Positions 44,572 to 54,341 of a stretch of 64,000 bases of DNA are shown here, piece after piece. Origin of the DNA: Deltaproteobacteria bacterium (lineage in GTDB: Bacteria > Desulfobacterota > DSM-4660 > Desulfatiglandales > HGW-15); the NCBI GenBank assembly GCA_019310525.1, contig JAFDEE010000019.1, positions 1 through 64,000 on the forward strand, written 5' to 3'. Below the pieces are notes generated by a model. It searched no databases and was not told the origin of the DNA. It saw only the letters and a program-made list of their open reading frames with translations. Numbering within the stretch: position 1 is the first letter of the stretch; the number at the start of each line of letters is the position of its first letter. The translations under genes and the position numbers were made by a program.

Positions 44572-45236
44572 AGGCTCACATCCTCCCTGACGACTTTTCG
44601 AGGGCCACCGGCCCGATCAGTGGACCAATCCTTTACCGGAAGGAGGGTCTCGTAATCATCGAAACGCCCGAGTTCCTTCAACCGATCGATGATCAATTGC
44701 CAGGCGCAATCGATGTCTTTACTGATTTCACACTTCCCTTTGGTTGAACCGCCGCAGGGCCCATTCAGAAGACGCTTGGCGCACCTTGAAATTGGGCAGA
44801 TTCCAGCCGTGAGTCCAAGGATACACTGCCCACAGCCCTGACAGCGCTCACTCCAGACGCCTCTTTGTTCGGTCACGCCCATGAAACAGGTGTTGACTCC
44901 GGGAAAAACCGGGATGCCGAAATACTTCTCCGCCATGAATTGGACCCCGACACCGCAAGCCAGGGAGACCACCGCATCGTGATTTCCGATCTCCTCCCGG
45001 ATCTCTTCCAGGTATTCATGATCGCACTGGCGTTCGAGGGTAACCTCTTCGATTTTCACCTCTCTGCCCTGATTCATGAAATACATGCGGAGGGCAGAGG
45101 CAAGGACGGCGACTTCTCTTTTTCCTCCGGCCTCGCAAACGGTGACGCATTCGTTACATCCCGCGATGAGGATTCTTTCATGGTCCTTGATCGCCTCGAA
45201 AATTTCCTCGATCGGTTTTTTCTCGGCCACAATCAT
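44568..45236 (-). CDS. metV: MetV: zinc/iron-sulfur partner of MetF, copy 1
   Basis: A 222-residue cysteine-rich protein of the MetV (methylene-THF reductase C-terminal) family. It has AGCNECVTVCEAGGKREV near the N-terminus, DAVVSLACGVGVQFMAEKY, and a Cys cluster SERCQGCGQCILGLTAGICPISRCAKRLLNGPCGG near residues 135-180. MetV is required for MetF activity and links it to HdrA-type electron carriers. The start MIVAEKKPIEEIFEAIK (ATG 45236) matches that of the second copy, so I rejected the longer frame to 45269. It overlaps metF and lies 153 bp after mvhD. Confidence 0.9.
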   Translation of the reverse strand: MIVAEKKPIEEIFEAIKDHERILIAGCNECVTVCEAGGKREVAVLASALRMYFMNQGREVKIEEVTLERQCDHEYLEEIREEIGNHDAVVSLACGVGVQFMAEKYFGIPVFPGVNTCFMGVTEQRGVWSERCQGCGQCILGLTAGICPISRCAKRLLNGPCGGSTKGKCEISKDIDCAWQLIIDRLKELGRFDDYETLLPVKDWSTDRAGGPRKVVREDVSL

Positions 45237-45389
45237 GGGGAACAACCTCGCTTTCCAGATCCTTTCCAAGAGGATCCGTGATAAGGGGACCGGCTTTCGC
45301 CCCCGGTTAATGGTGATGAGCCCGACCCAACAGGTCTAAAACCTGATGGTTTTCTGCTGGCCCTGGGATCGATGAGCAGGCAGGATGCT

Positions 45390-45821
45390 CTAAGCCGCCG
45401 CCTTTTCCCTCGCCGTCTTTACAGGATTGGGGCCCAGGGAGGTGATCAATTCGTGCATCTCCCGCGTGATATCCACGAACCGTGGAGCTTCGCTCGAAGA
45501 GAGATTGTACATTTTGACCCTCTCCCCATCTACGCCGACGGTATCGAGGATATGCCGGGCCTGCTCCACCCTTTTCCGCGCCCTCAAATTGCCGCTGGTG
45601 AAATGGCACTCTCCCTCCCTGCAGCCCACGACATAAACACCGTCCACTCCCTTCTCAAATGCCCTCAGGATGTGGATCAAATCCACCTTCCCTGTGCAGG
45701 GAACGCTCACGATCCGGATACTGCTCGGGTACTGCAAACGCATGGAACCTGCCAGGTCCGCAGCGCTGTAACCTCAGAACTGGCAGCAAAAAGCCACGAT
45801 GATGGGTTCAAACCGCTCCAT
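45390..45821 (-). CDS. mvhD: MvhD-like selenoprotein (Sec16), copy 1
   Basis: A 143-residue electron-carrier subunit of the MvhD/FlpD/VhuD family. The start is [15 protein letters not shown](U)GYSAADLAGSMRLQYP, with the in-frame TGA at 45774-45776 where other members have the third Cys (FCCNWCSYGGADLAG pattern). Later ligands are in VVGCREGECHFTSGN. The ATG shares one base with the hdrA stop (TAATG) and follows GGAGG, so translation is coupled. MvhD carries a [2Fe-2S] cluster that passes electrons to HdrA. Selenocysteine at this site is known in methanogen VhuD. The ORF without the readthrough would start at 45743 and lose the first cluster motif. Confidence 0.9.
45744..45773 (-). promoter_or_regulatory. 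Candidate SECIS hairpin of mvhD copy 1
   Basis: On the minus strand, GGACCT and AGG-T-TCC pair around a GGC loop with one bulged U, 15-30 bases after the TGA. The identical 16-base hairpin occurs at the same distance in mvhD copy 2, and its loop and bulge resemble the candidate at 41343-41383. Confidence 0.6.
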
Positions 45822-48800
45822 TACATCACCTCCTCAAGAAGGGCGTCCAGTTTGCTCATGAGCTGATCATCTTCATACCAGTTCAGCTGGATCACCTTTG
45901 CGGGACACTCCGCCGCGCATGTGCCGCAACCGTGGCAGAGGGCCGCATCGATTTCACTAACCCCGTCCCTATTGATCCTCGGGACCCCGTAAGGGCATAC
46001 CCGAACGCATATGAGACAGGAGGCACAGTGCTCCTGGTCAACCTTTGCCGTGACGGCCGATAGCAGGATCTCTCCCTGGGAAAGGAATCTGGCCGCCCGG
46101 GATGCTGCCGCCATGGCCTGGGAAATGGATTCGGAGATCAGCTTGGGGGAATGGGCCGTTCCGCATACGTAAATCCCTTCATCGGCCATGTCCACGGGGC
46201 GCAATTTGACGTGGGCCTCCATGAGGTAGCCGTCACGGGTCCTTCCCAGCTTGAGAATGGAGGCGAGTTCTTCCGTATCTTCCGCACGCATTCCTGCGCT
46301 GAGAGCAAGAAGATCCGCATTAACCTCCACCTTTCTACCCAGGATCGGGTCATCAAAGGAAACGAGGATTCCTTCCTCTCCGGGTTCCACGATGGGAGGA
46401 TTCTCCTTGGAATAGCGAAAGAAAAGAACGCCCCGTTCCCTTGACTCTCTGTAATAGTCCTCGAGGATGCCGTACGTTCGTATATCCCGGTAAAGGATGA
46501 TTACTTCCGCTTCAGGATTTAGTTCCTTGATGTGGAGGGCATTCTTGACGGCGGTCTGACAGCAGACACGGGAACAGTTGGGGTACTCGTCAGTTCTTGA
46601 ACCCACGCACTGGATCATGACCACGCGATGAAGGTCATCGGCTCCCCTATCATCAAGGCGCTTTCCAAGCTCGATCTGGGTCACAACCCTTGGATCCTCA
46701 CCGTAATGGAATTCCCGGGGCCGGTATTCCCTGGCCCCGGTGGCCATGATGAGCACCCCGTGGTCGATCTTTCTTTCGTACATGCCAGGTCCGACGATGA
46801 TTTCCGTGGTGAAATTTCCCTTGAAACCGCTGAAACCTACCACCAGGGACTCCAACAACACCTGGATCTTTGGGTGTCGCTCGACCCTATCGACAAGTTC
46901 CAACAGGTGGTCCTGGATGTGTGCACCCTCAATGGTGCGAGTTAGTTCCCTGGCCAGGCCGCCAAGATGCGCTTCCTTCTCGATGAGCGCCACTTCAAAA
47001 CCCTGATCCGCAAGACCCAGGGCTGCAGTCATGCCGGATATTCCTCCCCCAAGCACGAGTCCCCGCTGATTTACCTTAATGGTCTCAGATTCCAAGGGCC
47101 TGAGGAAAGAAGCCCTGGCCACGGACATCCTCACGAGGTCTTTTGCCTTGTCCGTAGCAGATTGAGAATCGCCCCCGTGAACCCACGAATCCTGGTTACG
47201 GATATTGGCCATTTCAAAGAGATACTTGTTCAATCCGCAGGCCTGGAGGGTTTCCTGAAAGAGAGGCTCGTGGGTCTTGGGAGAGCAAGCGGCGACAACG
47301 ATCCTGTTCAGGTTTTCTTCCTTGATTACTTCCTTCATCTTGTCTTGGGTATCCTGGGCGCAGGAAAAGAGGTTTTCCTCGACATGGACCACACCAGGAA
47401 GAGTAGAGGTATATTCCACTACGGCGGGAACATCCACAACACCGCCGATATTGGTTCCGCAATTGCACACGAATACTCCGATCCTTGGTTCTTCCTGGGA
47501 AACATCCCTTTCCATCGGGATCTCTCGTTTTTTCCAATCCCGGCCTCTGGCCTCTTTCAGGTCGATGCCCGCCGCACATGCCGCGGCGCTTGCCTCAACG
47601 ACGGAGGAAGGAATATCTTTGGGGCCCGAATAGGCGCCACAGGCATAGATGCCTGGAACGGAGGTTTCAACCGGAGAAAAAGAGTGTACAGAGCAGAAAT
47701 TATTGGGATCAAGGGTGATTCCCAGGCGCCTGGAAAGCTCCAGGGTCTCTTTTGGGAGTTCAAGACCAACCGATAAGACCACCATGTCAAAGAGATCCCT
47801 GTGAATGACACCTTCCCCGTCACAGTACTGGAGCAGAAGATCATCGCCGCCTTCGATCGGATCGATGGTGTGGATCCTGGATCGCACGAACCGGATGCCG
47901 TATTCTTCGACGGCTTTGTTGTAGTAAATTTCGTAGTCTTTCCCAAATGTCCTCATGTCCATGTAAAAAATAGTGATATCCGGGGATCCGGGCCCATGTT
48001 CCTTTGCGATGATGGCTTGTTTCACCGCATACATACAGCAGACGGCGGAGCAGTAACCATGATCACAGCGGTTCACGTCTCTGGATCCGACACACTGAAT
48101 CCAGGCGATGCGTTTGGGCTCTTTCTGATCAGACGGACGCCTGAGTTCACCAAGGTAAGGACCCGTAGGACTGAGGATCCTCTCGAATTCAAGGCTTGTC
48201 AGCACGTTGGGATAATCCCCATAATGGTAGGTTTCATACAAGGTTGGATCAAAGGTCTTGAATCCAGGAGCAAGGATGATGGATCCTACCCGGAGGGTCA
48301 TCTTTTCTTCCGTGTCATCAAAGTTTACGGCGCCAGTCGGGCAGAACTTCTCGCATGCCCTGCACTTGCCTTTTTGGAAGTAGATACAGGTCTGCCTGTC
48401 GATAAGGTACTTGAGGGGAACAGCCTGGGAATAGGGGACATAGATGGCTTTCCGCTTTGAGAGGTTCTCATTGTATTCGCTGTCTGCTTTTTTGGGACAC
48501 TTTTCTTCGCAGGTGCCGCACGCAATGCATTTTTCGGGGTCCACGTACCTGGGGTGTCTGAGGACATCGACTTCAAACCGTCCTCTACTTCCTCTGAGAC
48601 CCGTTATCTCGGAAAGGGTAAACAGCTGGATGTTCAAATGCCGGCCGACCTCGACCAGTTTGGGCGACAGAATTCACATGGAACAGTCATTGGTGGGAAA
48701 GGTCTTGTCCAGTTGGGACATTACGCCTCCAATGGAAGGGGCCTTTTCCACCAGGTAAACGAAGTAGCCGGAATCGGCAAGATCCAGGGCGGATTGCATC

Positions 48801-48865
48801 CCGGCAATGCCTCCTCCAAGAACCAGCACGGATCCGGATATTTCCACGGATTCATTCTTAGGCAT
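45821..48865 (-). CDS. hdrA: HdrA-type flavoprotein with selenocysteine (Sec64)
   Basis: A predicted 1014-residue double-HdrA protein read through a TGA at 48674-48676. It opens [29 protein letters not shown] (FAD) and FPTNDCSM(U)[15 protein letters not shown]. The paralogue at 56648-61093 has Cys at this exact position (DCSMCIISPKLVE), which supports Sec. Ferredoxin motifs are [12 protein letters not shown] (about 113-123) and, near the end, [12 protein letters not shown] and [13 protein letters not shown] second FAD motif ([21 protein letters not shown]) shows the HdrA duplication. It should bifurcate or confurcate electrons between MvhD, ferredoxin and MetVF. The downstream ATG at 48637 is rejected as a start because it drops the FAD site. 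It begins 28 bp after metF copy 3. Confidence 0.92.
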
Positions 48866-48893
48866 GTTTTTCCCCTTTCACTATAAAAATGAA

Positions 48894-49769
48894 TTAAAGT
48901 TTTGCTTCGTCCAGGATCTGGGGCAGCTTGTCCTCCCATCCCATCGTGGATACCAAAATGCCGGCCAGGCCCATTTCTTTCAGGCGGGTGATTAGATCGG
49001 CCGCTATCCTGATGCATTCCTGGATTCGATCCGGGGCCTTCTGAATGGAAGAGATCATCTCGGAAGGGACCGATAATCCCCTGATATTTCGATCGATGTA
49101 TCGGGCCATTCCGGCCGATTTCAATACCAGAACTGTAGGAATGAGAGGGACTTTGCCGGTTTCCATACGCTTGAGGATCTGCTGAAACCGATGCAGGTCG
49201 AAGACCGGTCTCGTAACGACGAAATCGACCCCGAGTTCCAACTGCTTCTCAAGGTTTTCCAATTCGATATTGAAAAGCCCACCCGATGCCCCTGTGTCGA
49301 TCGTCGTTCCGACACAGAAACGGGGCACTCCCCGGAGTTCGATGCCGGCCAGGTCTTTTCCTTCCTGGAGTCGGTGGATTGTTTCAACGAGTTCGAGGTG
49401 GGAAAGATCGTTGACAACCCGGGTCTGCGGGTGATCACCGTAAGTGATATCGGCTCCACTGACCGCCATCACGTTTTTTATTCCAAGGGCCCCGGCTGAG
49501 AGGAGGTCAGCCTGGAGGGCCAGCCTGTTCCTGTCTCGGCAGGACACCTGGAATACGGGCTCGATGCCATGGTTCAGAAGAAAGGCGGAGGCGCCCAGGG
49601 AACTGGCCTTCAATACGGCGTTCGCCATCTCCGGAACAACGATGGCGTCAACTCTCCCTCTGACGAGTCCGGCATTCTCCATGAGGTTGGAAAAGTCTGC
49701 CCCCTTGGGCGGTTCGAATTCTCCCAGTACCACGAATTTCCCTTTCCTGAGTTTCTCTTGTAACGCCAT
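48894..49769 (-). CDS. MetF-like protein, divergent copy 3
   Basis: A 291-residue member of the methylene-THF reductase barrel family: VVLGEFEPPKGADFSNLM, VSCRDRNRLALQADLLSAGALGIKNVMAVSGADITYGDHPQ and VLKSAGMARYIDRNIRGLSVP. It differs from the two canonical copies: the DNQTS motif is replaced (DAIVVPEMANAV) and the ANPFADPFE region by TTIDTGASGGLFNIE. So it may bind a modified folate or act as an accessory subunit. It begins the downstream module (metF3-hdrA-mvhD-metV-metF) and follows the histidine kinase genes by ~90 bp. Confidence 0.82.
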   Translation of the reverse strand: MALQEKLRKGKFVVLGEFEPPKGADFSNLMENAGLVRGRVDAIVVPEMANAVLKASSLGASAFLLNHGIEPVFQVSCRDRNRLALQADLLSAGALGIKNVMAVSGADITYGDHPQTRVVNDLSHLELVETIHRLQEGKDLAGIELRGVPRFCVGTTIDTGASGGLFNIELENLEKQLELGVDFVVTRPVFDLHRFQQILKRMETGKVPLIPTVLVLKSAGMARYIDRNIRGLSVPSEMISSIQKAPDRIQECIRIAADLITRLKEMGLAGILVSTMGWEDKLPQILDEAKL

Positions 49770-49860
49770 AGGGCAATCCTCCCGAATGTTTGACGTGAAT
49801 GGGAATCCTTATGTCTTTCCCTGATGAACCCGTTTTACCACTGCTCGAAGCCTTGTTTTT

Positions 49861-51342
49861 TCAGGCTTCGGCTGGTAGAAAAATTCTGAAGGTCGTCCCT
49901 TTGTTCGGCACGCTATCGACTTCTATTTTCCCGTTGCAGGATTCCACGATGGTCTTGACGATCGAAAGCCCGAGGCCCGTTCCCGTGATCCTGCGCGTTT
50001 CGGGATGCTTGACCCTGTAAAATTTCTCAAATATCTTGGGAAGTTCTTCAGGTGCTATACCGATACCGGTGTCGGAAACAGTGATCTCCACCTGGTCCCT
50101 GAGTCTTCTCGCGCATACCTCGACCTTTCCCCCATGGGGGGAGTAATTGACCGCATTGCTGATGAGGTTATTGATGATCTCCTCGACATTTTTCGGATCG
50201 GCCTTGATCGTGCCGATGTCTTCGCATGTATATGACAGTTCGACCCCCTGGTTTCTCGCCCTTGATTCCATGAGTCCACAAGTCTCTTCAATCACCCGCT
50301 TCAGGTCGACTTCTACGGGAGGTCTTTCGAAAACCCCGTCCTCCAGTTTGGCGATATGAAGAAGATCGTTGATGAGATCGAGAAGGTTGTCGATTTTTTT
50401 CATGCTTCTTTCGATATAGTTCTTCTGTTTTTCCCGGAGGGGGCCAGCCAGCCCCTCCAGGAGTACACTGTTTAATTGGCGGATGGAGACAAGAGGACTT
50501 CGCAGCTCATGGGCTACCATGTTGACAAAATCCGTCTTCATTTGATCCAGGCGTTTGAAAAGGGTGATGTCCTCAATGACGGTAACCATTCCTACTACTG
50601 AATAATCTCCATCCTGATCCGCGGCAACCGCTGGAGCTGATACGGCACGAAGCACCCGGTCCCCCACCTGGAGTTCTTGAAGACGAAACTCACCTTTATG
50701 TTCATCGTGCTGTTGAACTTCTTGAAGGGTTCTTACAAGAGATTCATCCTTGATGATCTCCTGAATGGGAGCAGGAAAGTCGATCTTCTCCGGGATTTCG
50801 AGAAGCCTGAGAAGGGCCGGATTGTGCAATACGACTTCCATGTTGCGGTTGGTCACCAGCACGCCGTCGGCCATGCAGTTTATGATGGTTTTAAGACGGC
50901 TCTTCTCAAGACTCAAATCGTATAGATTTCGAAGATTTTCTTCTCGGAATAACCTTGTCTGGAGTTCCAACCTCCGTTTTTCCGCCGCCCGATGAATGGT
51001 GATTAAAAACTGGTCCACCTGAAAGGGTTTGGTAATGAAATCATAAGCGCCCTTTTTCATGCACTCAACGGCGGTGTCCACCGTGCCGTGACCCGTGATG
51101 ATGATTACCGGTACTTCAGGGTGGCGGTTTCGAATGATTTCGAGAGCTTCTTCACCTCCCATATTGGGCATTTTCAGGTCGAGCAGGACTATGTCAGGAG
51201 AATTCGAGGCCATGATATCCAGGGCCTTCAGTCCGTTTTCGGCGGTCTCCACTTGGTATCCTTTTCCGCCGAGCAGGCGGCGACAGCCTTCACGGATGGC
51301 CCTTTCATCGTCTACTACCAGTATCCGAATATCTTCATTCAT
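49861..51342 (-). CDS. Receiver-PAS-histidine kinase
   Basis: A 493-residue kinase with a receiver at its N-terminus (residues ~5-120: ILVVDDERAIREG, SPDIVLLDLKMP, VIIITGHG, FITKPF), then a PAS-like domain (INCMADGVLVTNRNMEVVLHNPALLRLL), a dimerisation/phosphorylation helix with His in VNMVAHELRSPLVSI, and an ATPase domain (NLISNAVNYSPHGG, DTGIGIAPEE, GTGLGLSIVKTIV). It overlaps the upstream kinase gene by 8 bases. ATG 51342 fits best (GGATG upstream). The upstream kinase may phosphorylate this receiver, making a relay. It has no DNA-binding output. Confidence 0.9.
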   Translation of the reverse strand: MNEDIRILVVDDERAIREGCRRLLGGKGYQVETAENGLKALDIMASNSPDIVLLDLKMPNMGGEEALEIIRNRHPEVPVIIITGHGTVDTAVECMKKGAYDFITKPFQVDQFLITIHRAAEKRRLELQTRLFREENLRNLYDLSLEKSRLKTIINCMADGVLVTNRNMEVVLHNPALLRLLEIPEKIDFPAPIQEIIKDESLVRTLQEVQQHDEHKGEFRLQELQVGDRVLRAVSAPAVAADQDGDYSVVGMVTVIEDITLFKRLDQMKTDFVNMVAHELRSPLVSIRQLNSVLLEGLAGPLREKQKNYIERSMKKIDNLLDLINDLLHIAKLEDGVFERPPVEVDLKRVIEETCGLMESRARNQGVELSYTCEDIGTIKADPKNVEEIINNLISNAVNYSPHGGKVEVCARRLRDQVEITVSDTGIGIAPEELPKIFEKFYRVKHPETRRITGTGLGLSIVKTIVESCNGKIEVDSVPNKGTTFRIFLPAEA

Positions 51343-53296
51343 GGCTTTCATCCAATCCGATAAAGATCTCTTCTTCTTCGCTCGGTGGGGCCGAGTATTC
51401 AAGGGGAAGTTCCACGAAGAAGGTCGTTCCGCCGCCGGGAGGACACTTGAAATACAGACTTCCTCCGTGAAGTTTGATGATATTTTGAGATATGCTCAGA
51501 CCCAGACCGGTTCCCTTCCCCACGGGTTTGGAAGAAAAGAAGATGTCAAATACTTTGTCACGGTATTTCTCAGGAATGCCCGGACCCGTATCGGAGACTT
51601 CCACCACGAACATGTTTCGGTTGTGTTCAAACCGGGCCGTGATGTCCAAGCGGCCTTTCCCTTGCATCGCATCCGCCGCATTGATGAAGAGATTCGTGAA
51701 GACCTGTTGTATCTGGTCCGCGTCCCCGGTCAGTTGCGGCATATCTTTCTCAATATCCGTTGTTACGGAAATATCGTGAAAGCTCGCCTTGCTGGTCAGG
51801 AGGCTGAGACATTTGGTTATGATGTCTTCCAGGCTGAAAGCGGTGGTTTTTCCCGAGGGTTTTCGACTGAATTCCAGCAGCTCGGAAACGATCTTCTTGC
51901 AACGCATGGTCTGATCGATGATTTCCTGTAAGTCAGCCTTATGCTGTGGATCATCCTTGACCACTTCTTTAAGAAGTTCGGTGTAAATGAGGATCGCGGA
52001 AAGGGGATTGTTGATTTCATGGGCCACACCGGCGGCCATCCTTCCGACGGAAGCGATTTTCTGGGACTGAAACAACTGAAGATTCGCCTCTTCGAGTTCT
52101 TTCCTCATTTTCAAAACTTCCCGCATGTCGGTAAAGATGCCGACGCTGCCTATCTCTTTACCGTCGATGGAAATGATAGAGGCGGAGAGGGTAACTGGAA
52201 TTCTTTCCCCGGTTTTGGAGGTAACCGTCATGCTGGTGGGATTTAATTTTCCAGGGGGACCGTACTGGTCACTCCTCATTTTTTTCATGTTTTCACGTGC
52301 GATATCGATGTCATAGAAGTTGCTCAAGTGTCCCTTGTTGATGATTTCCTCCGCAGAGTATCCTGTCAGCCTTTCCATTCCTTCATTAAAGATGAGAACT
52401 TTACCCTTGGTATCTACAACCACGATGCCGTCTACACTGCTCTGGATCACCATCTCGAAAAAAGTCTTTGCGCGCCTGACTTCCCGCTCCAGCTTCATTC
52501 TCTCCGTCACATCCCGGGAGACCTCCAGGATCTGTACGATATTTCCGGCATCGTCATAGATGGGAGCAATGGTCACGACGTCGAACCGGGTATCCCCCTT
52601 TTCATCCACGCGTTCTTTGTAAGTGCTGAACAACCCCTTTTCCCGTATCTCAGACAAGCGTTCTTCAAGGAAACAGGTTTTGCCTTCTTCCTGACAGGGT
52701 CTGTTCAGCCCGTAGCGTACATCGTAACAATACCTTCCAATAACTTCTCTACGCGAGTAACCGAACTCCTTCAAAAAGGTCCGGTTCACCGCGTGGATCC
52801 TTTTATCCATCCCTACGACCATGATGCGGTAGGGGAGGCTGTCCAGAATTTCCTGGACCTGCTTTTGTTCCCTACCCTGATATAGGTTGCGCCGCCTCTC
52901 CAGTTCCCATTGTTCGGTTTCGATTCGGACAAGCTCCCTGACAAGTTGGGCCGCCCGGCCGTCGATAACGGAGACCCCGGAGGGCCTGTTTTTATGAATA
53001 TCGAGGAGGCATTCCTCCGATCCCGTCAATTCAATGATCAGGTTCAGGCCCCTCAGTGCCAGGAATTCACGAAGATCCGTGGTGGTCGGGAGGTTTAAGG
53101 CACGTGCATAGACAACCCCCGGGGCCTTGCTATCCCTATCGTAGACTCCGAGTATTCTCATCCTGAGGTTTTGCAGTCGTCCGTGCTCGGGATTCAGCAG
53201 CCGGAGCAGATCCAGACAAGCCTTCCCTCCGCCTGCAATCCCGATATTGAGGCGGCCGTCATACTCTTTCGAAATGAAAGGTGCTATCTCATCCAC
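51335..53296 (-). CDS. Sensor histidine kinase with Rossmann-like N-terminal domain
   Basis: A 653-residue kinase. Residues ~15-125 look like a dinucleotide-binding fold: LNIGIAGGGKACLDLLRLL (GxGG), ILGVYDRDSKAPGVVYARAL, LNLIIELTGSEE. Two PAS domains follow (~150-270 with an unusual Cys-containing insert, RPCQEEGKTCFLEERL, and ~285-400). The catalytic core has His in GVAHEINNPLSAILIY and GKGTGLGLSISQNI. It has no membrane span, so it is cytoplasmic and could sense NAD(H) or redox state. GTG is the only fitting start. It is translationally coupled to the receiver-kinase gene and sits between the two hdrA/metVF modules. Confidence 0.88.
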   Translation of the reverse strand: MDEIAPFISKEYDGRLNIGIAGGGKACLDLLRLLNPEHGRLQNLRMRILGVYDRDSKAPGVVYARALNLPTTTDLREFLALRGLNLIIELTGSEECLLDIHKNRPSGVSVIDGRAAQLVRELVRIETEQWELERRRNLYQGREQKQVQEILDSLPYRIMVVGMDKRIHAVNRTFLKEFGYSRREVIGRYCYDVRYGLNRPCQEEGKTCFLEERLSEIREKGLFSTYKERVDEKGDTRFDVVTIAPIYDDAGNIVQILEVSRDVTERMKLEREVRRAKTFFEMVIQSSVDGIVVVDTKGKVLIFNEGMERLTGYSAEEIINKGHLSNFYDIDIARENMKKMRSDQYGPPGKLNPTSMTVTSKTGERIPVTLSASIISIDGKEIGSVGIFTDMREVLKMRKELEEANLQLFQSQKIASVGRMAAGVAHEINNPLSAILIYTELLKEVVKDDPQHKADLQEIIDQTMRCKKIVSELLEFSRKPSGKTTAFSLEDIITKCLSLLTSKASFHDISVTTDIEKDMPQLTGDADQIQQVFTNLFINAADAMQGKGRLDITARFEHNRNMFVVEVSDTGPGIPEKYRDKVFDIFFSSKPVGKGTGLGLSISQNIIKLHGGSLYFKCPPGGGTTFFVELPLEYSAPPSEEEEIFIGLDESHE

Positions 53297-53856
53297 GATT
53301 CTGGCAAGGGGGAAAAATCGATCCGCTGGAGATGACCTTTCCCGCCGGGAACCGCGCCAAGAGAGGATCTTGGTTCACATGTCCCTCATTGTTGATCAGG
53401 CGGTGAAGGGCACCGCAACAATAGGCGGCATTCGTTTCCGAAAGAAAAGGAAGCGCACGAAAAATCCCGGAAGAAGGTGAGATGCGAAATTCAAGTACCT
53501 GGAAAAAGAGAGATGAGCAGAAGCAAGCGAGTACGTGATCGAACTCCATGATCCAACCCCCGCCCTTGGAAAGAGGAAGGACCATGAAACAGAGCCCGTT
53601 TTAACCGGAGACCTGGGTGCCCGGAAACTCCTTATGATATCCTCGAACCCGGTTTAGTCCCAATAAGATGTTCACTCCGGAAAACAACGTCATCGTTCCG
53701 TAACGCTGTCTAGCCATAGGTTTTTGGTAGGGAATAACTCTATATTAATAGATTTTGGGGGGGGAGTTCAAGTAAAAACCGTGGAGGAGGATGGGAAAAT
53801 GTCTTTCCGGGCACCTCTGGGAAAATCTGGCGAGGGTAGGGAAGGGGACTCAGGGG
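53297..53856. other. Intergenic stretch upstream of the kinase genes
   Basis: About 560 bp without a supported gene. A 98-codon minus-strand frame (53289-53585) has no family resemblance and no ribosome binding site, and I left it out. Promoters for the kinase operon probably lie here; none is clear. An AT-rich G-run stretch sits near 53740-53765. Confidence 0.4.
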
Positions 53857-54138
53857 CTATTCCCTCGATTTCTTCTCTCCATGGCGGGTGGATTCGGCCA
53901 GGCGCTCGATCAGTTTTTTTTCAAGTTCTGAAAGGACCTCTTTCATGTTCCGGCTGATCGAAACGGGACCCGAGCGATTCCATCCCTTCCTGAATGCTTC
54001 CTCTTTCTTCCGGTTGAATTCTTCAAGGCTTTCGGCCATGTCGCTCCAGAAAAGTAGTTTTTGGAGGATATGGCGTTCCGGGGCGTTCAGGTCGGTAGAG
54101 GTGTCTATGGAGCGACCGTTTTCCAGGCGAATGATCAT
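53857..54138 (-). CDS. Small unknown protein downstream of metF copy 2
   Basis: A 93-residue charged helical protein (MIIRLENGRSIDTSTDLNAPERHILQKLLFWSDMAESLEEF...) ending in a Lys/Glu-rich tail. It has no Cys, membrane span or recognised motif. It lies 203 bp after metF on the same strand. It is plausible because of its length, codon pattern and position, but family support is lacking. Confidence 0.5.
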   Translation of the reverse strand: MIIRLENGRSIDTSTDLNAPERHILQKLLFWSDMAESLEEFNRKKEEAFRKGWNRSGPVSISRNMKEVLSELEKKLIERLAESTRHGEKKSRE

Positions 54139-54341
54139 GACAAGGAAATCTCCCGGTGAGAGTTGTTTCCCGAAGCGTCCCGATCCAATTCGGAAAGGTA
54201 CTATTTTTTCTGAGACTTCTATCAGGACCGCCCGCAGATCCCGGAAAAATCGGCACCGCGGGCGGTTTCAGTAATATCTGGCGAAATCTCTTGCGATGAA
54301 CATGAAAAAGGATTCTAGAAAAAGGCAGGGCTCCTATCGGG

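Noticed and set aside
48637-48639. ATG start for the hdrA reading frame at 48637
   Set aside because: It would remove the FAD site and part of the conserved N-terminus; the upstream frame across the TGA completes them.
53289-53585. 98-codon minus-strand frame upstream of the histidine kinase
   Set aside because: It lacks a ribosome binding site and any family pattern, and it overlaps the kinase start.
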